Positions 9,206 through 20,413 are shown, counted from the stretch's first letter. The stretch: DNA of 34,782 nucleotides from Candidatus Solibacter sp. (GCA_025361425.1 JANYAH010000067.1:1-34782), one strand, 5' to 3'. Program-made: numbers and translations. Notes: a model not told the origin generated them from the letters alone.

Positions 9206-10144
9206 CTATCCAACCCGCTTGAGAATACGCCGGTCACGGCGCAGATCGCGGCGCAGAAAGATGAACAGGAACACGCCGCAGACCAGCGTGAAGCTTGCGC
9301 CGGCGAAGCGCACCAGGTTCATCGCCACCGCGCCGTACTTGCCCGTAGCCGGGTCATAGTGGTAACAGAACAACAGAATTTGATCCACCGCGCTGCCAAT
9401 CTTGTTTTGCGATGCTTCCACCAGACCGAGACGGATATCGGTGGGCGCATACTCCACTCCGTAAAAGTACCGCGAGAGGCGGCCTTCGGGAGTCAGCACC
9501 ATGATTCCGCTGGCGTGCGCGAACTGACCTGTGGCCGCATCGTACTTGTAGTGGTAGCCGATGGCGTCCATGAGAGCCGTGATGTTGGCCTGGTCGCCGG
9601 TCAACAGGTGCCAACCGTTGGCCGTGCCCGGCCGGCCGTAGCGGCGCAGGTACATTTGCTTCTTGCCGGCTGCGGTTTCCGGCGTATCCTTGGGGTCGAA
9701 GCTGACGGCGACGATTTCGAAATCCTTCCCGGGATCGAGCGAGACCGCCTTCAGGCTGCTGGCCAACCCGTTGAGGATCTGGGTACACAGCATGGGGCAA
9801 CGGTAATAGACGGGCACGAGAATCACCGGCTTGCCGCGCAGGAAGAAGGAGGAGAGCGGTACGCCGCGTCCGGATTCATCCTGGAACATGAGGTCGAGCG
9901 AGATTTGCTGGTCGAGCCGCTGATCGATGCCGACGCCTGCGAGCGCGCCGGGAAGAGCCGGCTTCAGATTGCTGTCCTGCATCCTGGATTGCTGCGCGGG
10001 GCCCAGCAACTGGCCCGGCTGGGCAACGGCGGCACCGGCAAGGGCGAGCACACACACGGCAACTTGGATGGTGTACTTGGCAGGCGAAAGCGCCTGCCCC
10101 ACCAGGCACGCGAGCGTCTGTGCAGCAGGGTGGATAAGTCTCAT
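9206..10144 (-). CDS. SCO1/SenC-type copper chaperone for oxidase assembly
   Basis: Protein of 312 residues with a thioredoxin-like SCO core. The copper-binding motif is YRCPMLC with Cys116 and Cys120, and a candidate histidine ligand lies in the AHASGIMVLTPEGR segment. Its expected job is to deliver copper to the CuA site of CtaC, the next gene. Beyond the core it has a C-terminal extension with one membrane helix (FTLVCGVFLFIFL). The ATG overlaps the preceding stop by four bases (ATGA). The N terminus is odd: residues 14-23, LVGQALSPAK, are encoded by a perfect palindrome just before the hydrophobic signal segment, which points to an inserted repeat that lengthened the signal region. Confidence 0.9.
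   Translation of the reverse strand: MRLIHPAAQTLACLVGQALSPAKYTIQVAVCVLALAGAAVAQPGQLLGPAQQSRMQDSNLKPALPGALAGVGIDQRLDQQISLDLMFQDESGRGVPLSSFFLRGKPVILVPVYYRCPMLCTQILNGLASSLKAVSLDPGKDFEIVAVSFDPKDTPETAAGKKQMYLRRYGRPGTANGWHLLTGDQANITALMDAIGYHYKYDAATGQFAHASGIMVLTPEGRLSRYFYGVEYAPTDIRLGLVEASQNKIGSAVDQILLFCYHYDPATGKYGAVAMNLVRFAGASFTLVCGVFLFIFLRRDLRRDRRILKRVG
10079..10098. repeat. REP-like palindrome translated inside the SCO gene
   Basis: GGCAGGCG (10079-10086) and CGCCTGCC (10091-10098) form a perfect 8-bp stem with loop AAAG. On the coding strand it reads through as part of VGQALSPAK, between the start codon and the hydrophobic signal core. Very similar GGCAGGCG-type palindromes are, from memory, common dispersed repeats in Solibacter-like genomes. 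That recollection needs a genome search to confirm. Confidence 0.6.
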
Positions 10145-10548
10145 TTCTTGGGCACCTCTTGGATTGCCGCCGGGACGCCGCGCGACGGAAGCCCGCGTTT
10201 GGCCAGAACTTCAATTGCCCGTTCCACCGGAATACGCACGACGCCTTTCGGCTGGTCCACCCAGGCGTAGCCGTTCAACAGTTTGTCTTCCTGGGCGCGG
10301 ATGGCCTTGAGGTCCGCAATCGGAGTTTTCTGCAACTGAGGTTCCGGGAACAATTTGGTGGGCTCCACGGTATTGGCGACGCTGGTCTCTTCGCGCGACT
10401 GGAAGAACTTCAGCAATCCGAACAGTAGCGCGATGGAGACGACGCACACGATGACCAGACCGATGGCGAATTTGCCGACCGCCCAGACGTTGACGTCGGT
10501 GGTTTCATGCCCGATCCCGGGGTTGTGGGGTTGCTTAGTCTCGTCCAT
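10141..10548 (-). CDS. Single-pass membrane protein of unknown function in the ACIII-caa3 operon
   Basis: Product of 135 residues. A short cytoplasmic N terminus is followed by one strong membrane helix (about 27-48, FAIGLVIVCVVSIALLFGLLKFF) and a soluble C-terminal part of about 85 residues with no cysteines, no heme motif and no metal-binding motif. The segment NGYAWVDQPKGVVRIPVERAIEVLAKRGLP looks conserved in style, because similar W-x-D-x-x-x-G-x-V-R-I-P-I-x-x-A-M motifs occur in small proteins beside cytochrome oxidase genes. It overlaps actF by 14 bases and the SCO gene by four, so it is translationally locked into the operon. It may be an accessory subunit or an assembly factor linking the two complexes. 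This is inference from position. Confidence 0.8.
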   Translation of the reverse strand: MDETKQPHNPGIGHETTDVNVWAVGKFAIGLVIVCVVSIALLFGLLKFFQSREETSVANTVEPTKLFPEPQLQKTPIADLKAIRAQEDKLLNGYAWVDQPKGVVRIPVERAIEVLAKRGLPSRGVPAAIQEVPKK

Positions 10549-11737
10549 GTGCCAAAACCTCCTCCAGGTGTGGTGCGTTTGTCGGCATCAGCGGGCGCTT
10601 CTCTAGTTGCGTGAGGAAATATGCCAGCCAGAGGCCCACCAGGCCAAGCGGAATCGTGAAATCCAGGAAGCTGAGGCCGAAGCTCTGCTGGCGGAAGCTC
10701 GGCGCGATCAGCCAGTAGAGATCGACGAATCGCATCAACAGAATGAACACCGCAATCGAAGCCAGTAGTTTGAAATTGCGTTTCAGATCGCGCGAGAGCA
10801 GGAGCGCGAAGGGCAGCGCGAAATGGCCGATCACCAGCAGAAGTCCGACATACTGCCAGCCATGATTGAGACGGGCCAGATACCAAGGAATTTCTTCGGG
10901 CAGGTTACCCGCCCAGATGATGAGGAATTGCGAGAACGAAAAGTACGCCCACACCATGACCATGGCGAGCAAAAACTTGCCGAGATCGTGCAGATGGCGG
11001 TGAGTCAGCACCTCCGACATAGGTCTTTGATAGGACAACAGGACCATGAGGGTGATCAGGAATGCCATCGCGGTGAGGCATTGGTTGACCATGAAGAGCA
11101 TGCCGAAGATGGTGGAGAACCACTTGGGATCCACCGACAGGATCCAATCGATGGCCATGAAGGTGACGCTGAATCCCCAGAAGAGGAGGCCGGGGCCGGC
11201 CATGCGGCTCATCTTGCTATGGACGGCATCGTGGCCTTCGAGATCTTCCTTGAGAGACCAGCGATTGAACCACCAAGCGAGGAACATCCAGCCGGCAAAA
11301 TAGAAGGCGGCGCGCCCCAGGAAGAACGGGACGTTGAGGTAGGGCGCCTTATGTTGGAGCAGCGGATCGGCGGCGACCAGGTTGGCGTGCGGCCAGGGAT
11401 AAAGGTTGTTGATGCCGATCGCGATGGGGAGAAACATCAATAGCACCAGCGGCAGCGTGCGCGTGGCAGCCTCGCAGGCGCGGCGGATGACCAGACCCCA
11501 GGCGCCGCCGGTGACGTATTGCAGCATGAGCCACGCCAGCGGGCCGATGGTGAGGGCGATGATGAAGATGTACGACCAGAGGTAAGAGCGATAAAACTGC
11601 GTAGGCCCCGCGGCGAAGAAGCCGGCGGCGCTCACAGCGGTCCCCAGCACGCCGGCGATCAGGGCGCGGGTGCGCCACTGGCGCAGGTCGGTGCGCAACT
11701 GCGGGGTGACGCGGTAATCCACGGCGTTGGCCATCAT
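10535..11737 (-). CDS. actF: Alternative complex III subunit ActF (NrfD-like membrane subunit)
   Basis: Polytopic membrane protein of about 400 residues, with roughly ten helices. It belongs to the NrfD/PsrC-like family and corresponds to ActF of the quinol:electron acceptor oxidoreductase ACIII. Helical segments such as SYIFIIALTIGPLAWLML and FLLAMVMVWAYFSFSQFLI are evident. The frame is open to 11836, but the ATG at 11737 follows GGGAGG at good spacing and overlaps the actE stop as ATGA. A second ATG at 11734 is also possible. ActF pairs with ActC in the membrane arm, and its exact role in quinol binding or proton movement is not resolved by sequence. Confidence 0.92.
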   Translation of the reverse strand: MMANAVDYRVTPQLRTDLRQWRTRALIAGVLGTAVSAAGFFAAGPTQFYRSYLWSYIFIIALTIGPLAWLMLQYVTGGAWGLVIRRACEAATRTLPLVLLMFLPIAIGINNLYPWPHANLVAADPLLQHKAPYLNVPFFLGRAAFYFAGWMFLAWWFNRWSLKEDLEGHDAVHSKMSRMAGPGLLFWGFSVTFMAIDWILSVDPKWFSTIFGMLFMVNQCLTAMAFLITLMVLLSYQRPMSEVLTHRHLHDLGKFLLAMVMVWAYFSFSQFLIIWAGNLPEEIPWYLARLNHGWQYVGLLLVIGHFALPFALLLSRDLKRNFKLLASIAVFILLMRFVDLYWLIAPSFRQQSFGLSFLDFTIPLGLVGLWLAYFLTQLEKRPLMPTNAPHLEEVLAHGRD

Positions 11738-12312
11738 TTCGCGCCTCCCAGTTGGTTGCGCGCCTCGGGCGGTACGTCGTTTATGGAAGCCTGCTGGCTG
11801 AGTTGCAGGGCGCGAATGTAGGCGACGATGGCCCAACGATCCGCTGGCTGGACCTGAGCCGCGTAGTCTGGCATGGCGCCGAATCCGTTGGTGATCACGT
11901 CGTAGAGGTATCCATTGGGCTGCTGTCGCAACCGGTCGCTGTGATAGGTGGGCGGACGCCGGTAGCCGCGGCGCACGATCATGCCGTTGCCGTTGCCGGT
12001 GCGGTCGTGACAGGGGGTGCAGTAGATGTTGTAACGCTGCTCACCGCGGAGAAGCAGCGCCTTGGTAACCGGCATGGGAAACTCCTGCGACGGTCTGCCG
12101 TCGGCGCCCTTGCCGGTGTAAAACAGCTTGTCGTCATTGAGGTGGCCGCGCGCCACCGTGCCTTCGGCGATGGGGCGGGCGGAGCGGCCGTCGGCGAAGA
12201 AATCGCTGGGCCGCAGAGGAACGTACTTCGGCTGGTCGTGCATGTCCTGGCGGCAGGCCGATAGCACGGCAAGCGACAAAGCTAGTCCGCCGAGAGTGAG
12301 CTTAGTGCGCAA
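11734..12312 (-). CDS. actE: Alternative complex III monoheme cytochrome c, ActE
   Basis: Lipid-anchored cytochrome c of about 192 residues. The open frame extends upstream to 12513, but that part lies over actD. The lipoprotein signal fixes the start: TTG at 12312-12310, eight bases after GGGAGGT, gives a basic start, a hydrophobic core and the lipobox LSAC with Cys20. A CTG at 12318 is an alternative. The heme site is CTPCH at 98-102, with a candidate axial methionine in GFGAMPDY. In ACIII this subunit sits on the periplasmic side and passes electrons from the pentaheme subunit toward the oxidase. The start overlaps actD by 11 bases and the stop overlaps actF by four. Confidence 0.9.
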   Translation of the reverse strand: MRTKLTLGGLALSLAVLSACRQDMHDQPKYVPLRPSDFFADGRSARPIAEGTVARGHLNDDKLFYTGKGADGRPSQEFPMPVTKALLLRGEQRYNIYCTPCHDRTGNGNGMIVRRGYRRPPTYHSDRLRQQPNGYLYDVITNGFGAMPDYAAQVQPADRWAIVAYIRALQLSQQASINDVPPEARNQLGGAK

Positions 12313-12835
12313 CTTCAGATACCTCCCTGGGCCCCAGCGTCTCCAGGAACTCGGACGTTTTGCGATGGTCGAAGAGCGGATCGTCGGATTCGATGCACAG
12401 GAAGAAACGGTTGCGGCTGGCCAGCGCAAATCGCGGCACATTAAAGGTGGGGTGATAGGGCATGGGCAATCCGCAGAGGCCAAGCATCCCGAAAACCGCG
12501 GTGAGCGCCGCAAAGAGAATGGTCATTTCAAAAGTGATGATGATGAAGGCGGGCCAACTGTGCAGCGGCCGTCCGCCGACATTGATGGGGTAATACATCA
12601 CCGCGACGAAATACTGCAGCGCGTAGCCTATGGTGCCGCCCACGATGCCGCCGATCAGCACCAAGAGCGGCAGCTTATTCTTGTGTAGATGCAGAGCGTC
12701 GCTTAACTCTTCGATGGGGAAAGGCGAATAGGCATCGAGTTTCCGGTACCCCTTTTCACGTGCCGCCCGCGCTGCGCTGACCAGTGCGGAGGGGTTGTCA
12801 AATTCGGCCATCACGCCATAGATCGGCTGATTCAT
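12302..12835 (-). CDS. actD: Alternative complex III subunit ActD (DUF3341)
   Basis: Protein of 177 residues with the N-terminal soluble portion typical of DUF3341 (YGVMAEFDNPSALVSAARAAREKGYRKLDAYSPFPIEEL). Two membrane helices follow (LVLIGGIVGGTIGYALQYFVAV and FIIITFEMTILFAALTAVFGMLG). This matches ActD of ACIII, a structural subunit lacking cofactors. Start and preceding actC stop overlap as ATGA, and the 3' end overlaps actE. The family match is clear from sequence and position. Confidence 0.93.
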   Translation of the reverse strand: MNQPIYGVMAEFDNPSALVSAARAAREKGYRKLDAYSPFPIEELSDALHLHKNKLPLLVLIGGIVGGTIGYALQYFVAVMYYPINVGGRPLHSWPAFIIITFEMTILFAALTAVFGMLGLCGLPMPYHPTFNVPRFALASRNRFFLCIESDDPLFDHRKTSEFLETLGPREVSEVAH

Positions 12836-14217
12836 CTGCGCGAATCCTCCTTGATTTTGGCCTGCGGCAAAAGGGTGCGGACTTCAAAAATCGAAATCAT
12901 AGGCAGGAGACGAATGAACAGCATGAACAGGAACAGGAAAAGTCCGATGGTGCCGAGATACGTGGCCCAATCCCAGCGGGTGGATTCGAAGACGCGCCAC
13001 GAGGAGGGCAGGTTATCCTGTGCCAGGCTGGCCACGATGATCACGAAGCGCTCCAGCCACATGCCCACCAGCACGATCAGCGACCAGATGAAGAGCACCA
13101 CCGAATTAGCGCGGACTTTCTTGAACCACAGAGCATTGGGCGCGATCACATTGCAGGCGATAAGCACCCAGTATTGGTACTTGTAGGGGCCGGTCATGCG
13201 GTTCCACATGGCGGCCTGTTCGTAAACGTTACCGCCGTACCAGGCGCTGAAGGCTTCCATGATGTAGGAGTAGCCTACGATCAGGCCCGTGGCCATCATC
13301 ACCTTAGCCGCGTTATCCAGATGCTTGTCGGTGATCAGGCCCTTCAACCCATAGACCGAGCGCAGCGGGATAGCCAGCGCCAACACCATGGCAAAGCCGG
13401 AATAAATTGCGCCGGCGACGAAGTAGGGCGGGAAGAACGTGCTGTGCCATCCGGGGACTATACCGACGGTGAAATCGAAACTGACCACGGTGTGTACGGA
13501 GAGCACCAGCGGCGTCGCCAGGCCAGCCAGCAGCAGCGACGCGGTTTCATAAACCGCCCAGTGTTTGGCCGAACCACGCCAGCCCATGGCCAGGATGCCG
13601 TAAGTCACTTTCAGCGCGCGATGCTCAGAGCGGTCGCGCAGCGTGGCCAAATCGGGCATCAGCCCGACGTACCAGAAGAGCAGCGATACCGTGGCGTAGG
13701 TGGATACGGCGAAGACATCCCAAATCAGCGGACTACGAAAGTTGGGCTCTATGCCCATGGTGTTGGGATACGGAAACAGCCAGTACATCAGCCAGGGGCG
13801 GCCCAGGTGGAGAATCGGGAACATGCCGGCGCAGGCCACGGCAAAGATAGTCATGGCTTCGGCGAAACGGTTGATGGAATTGCGCCACTGCTGGTTGAGC
13901 AGCAGGAGAATGGCGGAAATCAGCGTGCCCGCGTGTCCAATACCAACCCACCAGACGAAGTTGGTGATGTCCCAGGCCCACATGGTGGGTCCGCGAAGGC
14001 CCCAGACGCCGAGACCCTTGGTGAACAGAAGTCCCACGGCGAGCAGGAAGATCAACAGCAGCCCCATGGCTACGGCGAAAGTGCCCATCACCACATACGG
14101 CGTCTTCTTGGTGAGAACGACGCTCGCGATCTGGTCGGTAACGGTGCCGAACGTATAGCCAGGGGCGATAATTTGTTTCGACTCCGGCGAGTCGAGTACC
14201 TGTTGATCTTTCGCCAT
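12832..14217 (-). CDS. actC: Alternative complex III subunit ActC (NrfD/PsrC family)
   Basis: Integral membrane protein of 461 residues with about ten helices, in the NrfD/PsrC family. Recognisable segments include WGLRGPTMWAWDITNFVWWVG near the second helix and later GWHSTFFPPYFVAGAIYSGF. In ACIII this subunit packs against the iron-sulfur subunit ActB and is expected to form the quinol site. It starts with ATG three bases after the actB stop and overlaps actD by four bases. A 492-codon open frame on the opposite strand is a shadow of its codon bias. Confidence 0.95.
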   Translation of the reverse strand: MAKDQQVLDSPESKQIIAPGYTFGTVTDQIASVVLTKKTPYVVMGTFAVAMGLLLIFLLAVGLLFTKGLGVWGLRGPTMWAWDITNFVWWVGIGHAGTLISAILLLLNQQWRNSINRFAEAMTIFAVACAGMFPILHLGRPWLMYWLFPYPNTMGIEPNFRSPLIWDVFAVSTYATVSLLFWYVGLMPDLATLRDRSEHRALKVTYGILAMGWRGSAKHWAVYETASLLLAGLATPLVLSVHTVVSFDFTVGIVPGWHSTFFPPYFVAGAIYSGFAMVLALAIPLRSVYGLKGLITDKHLDNAAKVMMATGLIVGYSYIMEAFSAWYGGNVYEQAAMWNRMTGPYKYQYWVLIACNVIAPNALWFKKVRANSVVLFIWSLIVLVGMWLERFVIIVASLAQDNLPSSWRVFESTRWDWATYLGTIGLFLFLFMLFIRLLPMISIFEVRTLLPQAKIKEDSRR

Positions 14218-14220
14218 GGC

Positions 14221-17228
<3,008 letters not shown>

Positions 17229-17232
<4 letters not shown>

Positions 17233-17888
17233 CGGTGGCAAGTGGAACAGCTAGTCAGCGTGCGCGCGTTTTGAATCTTGTATTCGGCAACCAGTTTGCG
17301 GCCAATCTCTTCTTGATCGCCGGCTGGCTGATAACCCATGGTGGTAATGAACTCGCGCGGTCTTACGTATTTTTCGGGGTTTCGATGACAATTCAGACAC
17401 CACTCCATCTGAAGCGAGTTCACCTGATAGGTGAGCGGCATGCGGTCCACTCTGCCGTGGCAACTCTCGCAGCCCACGCCCTTGTTCACGTGAATGCTGT
17501 GGTTGAAATAGACGAAATCGGGCAAGTCGTTCACCTTGGTCCAACGAATCGATTGATTGGTACGGTAACTCGCACGCACCGGTTCCAGCGTGGGGCTCGT
17601 GCTCCATATCTGCGAGTGGCAGTTCATGCACGTCTTAGTAGGCGGAATGTTGGCGTAACTGGAGATTTCCACCGAGGTGTGGCAATACTGGCAGTCCACA
17701 CCAAGCCCGCCGACGTGGTGCGCGTGGCTGAACGGCACGGGTTGCTCGCGGGCTTGCGTTGCCCGCGTGACGTAGTCCGACCGGCTCAACCGGTCGATTG
17801 CCCAGACGGTGAGTCCCAGCATAAACACAGCGCCAAAAATGGTGGCCCGCGTGAAGGTATTCGTGCTGCGGCGAAAGATTTGGGACAT
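17229..17888 (-). CDS. actA: Alternative complex III pentaheme cytochrome c, ActA
   Basis: Protein of 219 residues with one N-terminal membrane anchor (about 15-32) and exactly five CxxCH heme motifs: 66-70 (CQYCH), 87-91 (CMNCH), 140-144 (CESCH), 164-168 (CLNCH) and 214-218 (CSTCH). Five hemes plus linkage to actB identify ActA, the periplasmic electron wire of ACIII. It is the first gene of the twelve-gene operon. The last heme motif lies four residues before the stop, and the stop overlaps the actB start. No strong Shine-Dalgarno lies at ideal spacing before the ATG. Confidence 0.96.
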
Positions 17889-18026
17889 GGCTTACCTGGG
17901 TCCCCTTCCAAGCGTCAAGGATGTGTTGTTTCGCATCAGGAAAACCGCCGCTCAGTTCTTGTTACCCGAGGAGGCTCTACGCGGCACACCTCAGTTGAAT
18001 GATGCAGTGACGAAGAGTTTGTCTTC

Positions 18027-18056
18027 ATTTTATCGGATCGCGGGCACGCCCCACAA
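18027..18056 (-). promoter_or_regulatory. actA: Candidate sigma70 promoter for the ACIII-caa3 operon
   Basis: On the minus strand TTGTGG (18056-18051) and TAAAAT (18032-18027) are separated by 18 bases, upstream of actA. This would give a leader of about 130 bases before the start at 17888. The region lies after the stop of the upstream asparaginase-like gene (18095), so the operon has its own intergenic space. The match is moderate and the -10/-35 pair was found by eye. Confidence 0.4.
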
Positions 18057-18094
18057 TTCGCGCTGATGTGTGCGAGCGGCGAGTTTTCCACAGA

Positions 18095-19216
18095 CTATTT
18101 ACGTCCTAGTAAGGAAAAGGAATTCTCGTGCCGGCTTCTGCCGTCCGCTGTACAGACCGCGAACTGGGCGGCCGGCGCACCTGGCCGGGGCCGGTCCCAT
18201 AGCGACCCGCCAGCGTATTCGCCGTCCTTGCGCACCGCGTAAAAGCTAATATCAATCTCCGCCAGCCGCGCCAAATCGTTGTCAAAATTACGCGACACCC
18301 GTTTCAAGGTGTCGAGAATCGCCTCTTTCGGCGACATCCCGTGCCGCATGTTCTCGACCACCGTGTGCGCGCCGCAAACCCTCAAATTCTCTTCTCCACG
18401 ACCCGTGGAACCAGCGCCCCCGACATCCTGGTCTAACCAGAGACCGCCGCCGAGAATCGGCGAATCGCCGCAACGGCCGGGGATTTTCCACGCCATCCCG
18501 CTGGTTGTGGTCACCGCCGACATTTCGCCCTTTTCGTTCAACCCGATGCAATTGATGGTGCCGTGGGGAGGGTGGACCGCCACCTGATACGCCCAGCCGA
18601 GCATATCGTCCTCCACGCCGGGAAACGCCTTCCTCAATTCGGCGATTTTCTTCTTCGGCGGAGCATCGGTGAGGGACTCCCAGTTAGTGTGTCCGTTCTT
18701 GTCGCGCATTTCGCGCTTCCAAGTGCGCCACGCCAGGCGCGAGCGCTCGGTGTTCAGGTCTTCTTCCTGAAATCCGTAGGCCTTGGCGAAACGCAGCGCG
18801 CCTTCGCCCACCAGCATCATATGCTCGGTTTCCGCCAGCACCAACTGCGCAATTTTCGAAGGCGTCTTGATGCCGCGCAGCGCCCCCACCGCACCACCGC
18901 GCCGCGTGGGTCCGTGCATGCAACTGGCATCCAGCTCCACCACGCCGTCTTCATTGGGAAGACCGCCGTACCCCACGCTGGTATCGCGCGGATCCAATTC
19001 CACGATATTCACGCCGGCGATCACGGCGTCCAGCGTATCGCCCCCGCCCTTGATCAGCTCCATGGCCTTGGCGCAGCAGTTGATGCCGCCGTTGAAAGCG
19101 TTGGCACTGGATACCACAACCGGTTTGGGGCGTGCTTGAGCGGCGGCCCGCTGCGCAATGGGAAGCGCAGCCACGCCCAACATCACCGCCCGCCTGCTGA
19201 GACTCATATCTGTCAT
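18095..19216 (-). CDS. Tat-exported N4-(GlcNAc)-asparaginase / isoaspartyl peptidase-like Ntn hydrolase
   Basis: Protein of 373 residues from the ATG at 19216, preceded by AAGGGGAA at good spacing. The frame is open to 19273. SRRAVMLGVAALPIAQRAAAQA at the N terminus is a Tat signal peptide. The mature part matches the glycosylasparaginase family: GGDTLDAVIAGVNIVELDP, VGYGGLPNEDGVVELDA, and the autocleavage site PPHGTINCIG, where Thr220 would become the N-terminal nucleophile. Then GRCGDSPILGGGLWLD follows, the substrate-binding region. The family cleaves the amide between asparagine and GlcNAc, or isoaspartyl bonds. Which substrate applies here is unknown. The gene starts divergently from the small secreted protein at 19532. 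Confidence 0.88.
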   Translation of the reverse strand: MTDMSLSRRAVMLGVAALPIAQRAAAQARPKPVVVSSANAFNGGINCCAKAMELIKGGGDTLDAVIAGVNIVELDPRDTSVGYGGLPNEDGVVELDASCMHGPTRRGGAVGALRGIKTPSKIAQLVLAETEHMMLVGEGALRFAKAYGFQEEDLNTERSRLAWRTWKREMRDKNGHTNWESLTDAPPKKKIAELRKAFPGVEDDMLGWAYQVAVHPPHGTINCIGLNEKGEMSAVTTTSGMAWKIPGRCGDSPILGGGLWLDQDVGGAGSTGRGEENLRVCGAHTVVENMRHGMSPKEAILDTLKRVSRNFDNDLARLAEIDISFYAVRKDGEYAGGSLWDRPRPGAPAAQFAVCTADGRSRHENSFSLLGRK

Positions 19217-19531
19217 GAAGATTCCCCTTCCGCCTGTGGCGGCACAACGGTTGCCCGCCGGGTGCGAACGCAACGGAGCGCTGAATATGCGAAAGTTTTC
19301 ACATTATGTCATACGCCAAGCGGGAGGGAGTAGTCCGGTGGCAAAGGCGCTCAGAGTTCAGCTCTCGGACTTCATTCGCTGGCGAGTGCCCGGCGCACTA
19401 CGTCCGGCTCTTTCGCAATGACGGTCAAGTACGCGCGGGCGGCCGAGTCCGGCTGACGCCCACCCTGTTCCCCGCGACAGACGGCACTCTGGGAACCCAT
19501 GTGCGGGAACGCACCTGATACACTGGGGCGC
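19217..19531. other. Divergent intergenic region between the asparaginase-like and small secreted protein genes
   Basis: About 315 bp with two divergent starts. It holds an AT-rich stretch around 19291-19315 (AAAGTTTTCACATTATGTC) that could serve the leftward gene. A small inverted repeat GTGCG-GGAA-CGCAC lies at 19501-19514, just before a -10-like GATACA and the start at 19532. The stretch 19370-19430 contains a CGCAATGACGG-type sequence of the kind seen in dispersed repeats. No convincing gene was found. Confidence 0.35.
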
Positions 19532-19921
19532 ATGAGGGTCTCGACCATCGCATTGCTACTCCTCGCTCTGTGCGCCGCCGTGGCGCAGCAGAAGGGGAAG
19601 AAACCGGCGGACGTCGAGATTCTGGAAACCAAGGCGGTGCGCGAACTCACCAAAATCTCGGTGGATGGCAAGGTCCGGGTCACCGCCGAAAAGCCGCTGA
19701 AAGGGTTGGTCATCGTCTTCGATTTCCGCTCGGCGGAGAAAGAAGTCGTGACCAGCCAAAAGGCCATCATCGACGAAGAGACCCTGGAAACGGGAGTGGA
19801 AGGCGTCTTCCACTCCGAAATGGCCGATTCCGCGCGCGCCGTCCGTTATACCCTCCGAGCCTTCGACATACACGAAAGAGAGCTCCGCGTGGCCAATCCG
19901 GGCCCCTATCCTGTCGAATAG
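19532..19921 (+). CDS. Small secreted protein of unknown function
   Basis: Product of 129 residues from the ATG at 19532. The frame is open to 19499, but only the inner start gives a proper signal peptide (MRVSTIALLLLALCAAVAQQ). The mature part is a single small domain of alternating strands (VRELTKISVDGKVRVTAEKPLKGLVIVFDF, with ALRYTLRAFD-like spacing later), which suggests a beta-sandwich of the kind used for structural or binding roles. There are no cysteines after the signal and no catalytic motif. I do not recognise a named family. Confidence 0.75.
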   Translation: MRVSTIALLLLALCAAVAQQKGKKPADVEILETKAVRELTKISVDGKVRVTAEKPLKGLVIVFDFRSAEKEVVTSQKAIIDEETLETGVEGVFHSEMADSARAVRYTLRAFDIHERELRVANPGPYPVE

Positions 19922-19940
19922 GCAAGAGCCCCCGCCCCTT

Positions 19941-19958
19941 TTTACAAAGTATTTACAA
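19941..19958 (+). promoter_or_regulatory. PhoB-box-like direct repeat upstream of the winged-helix gene
   Basis: TTTACAA occurs at 19941-19947 and again at 19952-19958, a centre-to-centre distance of 11 bp. OmpR/PhoB-family winged helices bind tandem sites spaced 11 bp apart, and TT(A/T)ACA is close to the Bacillus PhoP box. The site lies 65-83 bp before the start of a gene encoding just such a DNA-binding domain, so autoregulation is a reasonable inference. Confidence 0.4.
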
Positions 19959-20023
19959 GTTCACCATCACCTCATACCGGCCCGCTCGTAGCATTAATTT
20001 AGACGCCAACTCAAGGAGGGCGC

Positions 20024-20413
20024 ATGGCAATGCTTCAGGTAGGCAACGATCGTCAGGTGATGCCGTATTGCGACGAACACCTCGCGATGGACTTCACCCA
20101 ACAGGCTGTGATACTAGACTCGGAGCGCATGATTTTGACCCGTAAGGAATACGATTTGCTGGCGTTATTGGTGCAGCACGCGGGCGAAATTATCCCGCGC
20201 GAAGCGCTTTTGATGCAGGTCTGGGGCTACGGCGTGGAGATTCGCACGCGCACGCTCGACGTCCACGTGCGCCGGCTGCGCAAGAAACTGGGCGGCTATG
20301 CCGATCAGTACATCGAGACCATCTTCGGCATTGGATATCGCTTCCAGCCGTTCCATGCCCCGCGGTTCTTTCAGACCCACGTGGCCAAACCGGCCATGGC
20401 GTTCGGCGCGTAA
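20024..20413 (+). CDS. Stand-alone OmpR/PhoB-type winged-helix DNA-binding protein
   Basis: Product of 129 residues with a strong AAGGAGG before the ATG. Residues of about 28-105 are a complete C-terminal effector domain of the OmpR/PhoB family: LTRKEYDLLALLVQHAGEIIPREALLMQVWGY, then TRTLDVHVRRLRKKLG and IETIFGIGYRF. The receiver domain that normally precedes it is absent. The N-terminal 25 residues are too short for one, and there is no upstream gene it could have split from. It probably acts without phosphorylation or is controlled by abundance. No partner histidine kinase lies in the window. It precedes the gcv operon by about 94 bp in the same direction, but the link is not established. 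Confidence 0.88.
   Translation: MAMLQVGNDRQVMPYCDEHLAMDFTQQAVILDSERMILTRKEYDLLALLVQHAGEIIPREALLMQVWGYGVEIRTRTLDVHVRRLRKKLGGYADQYIETIFGIGYRFQPFHAPRFFQTHVAKPAMAFGA

Noticed and set aside
9185-10270. A 361-codon open frame on the plus strand
   Set aside because: It is antisense to the SCO gene and its neighbour, with no recognisable domain.
17938-18027. Possible 30-codon leader ORF on the minus strand upstream of actA
   Set aside because: It starts with ATG just after the candidate -10 box but has no ribosome binding site and no codon pattern suggesting attenuation.
19372-19770. Minus-strand frame containing a protein-like stretch TVIAKEPDVVRRALASE
   Set aside because: It overlaps the signal-peptide gene at 19532 antisense and the stretch coincides with a CGCAATGACGG-type sequence seen in dispersed repeats. 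No start or domain supports a gene.
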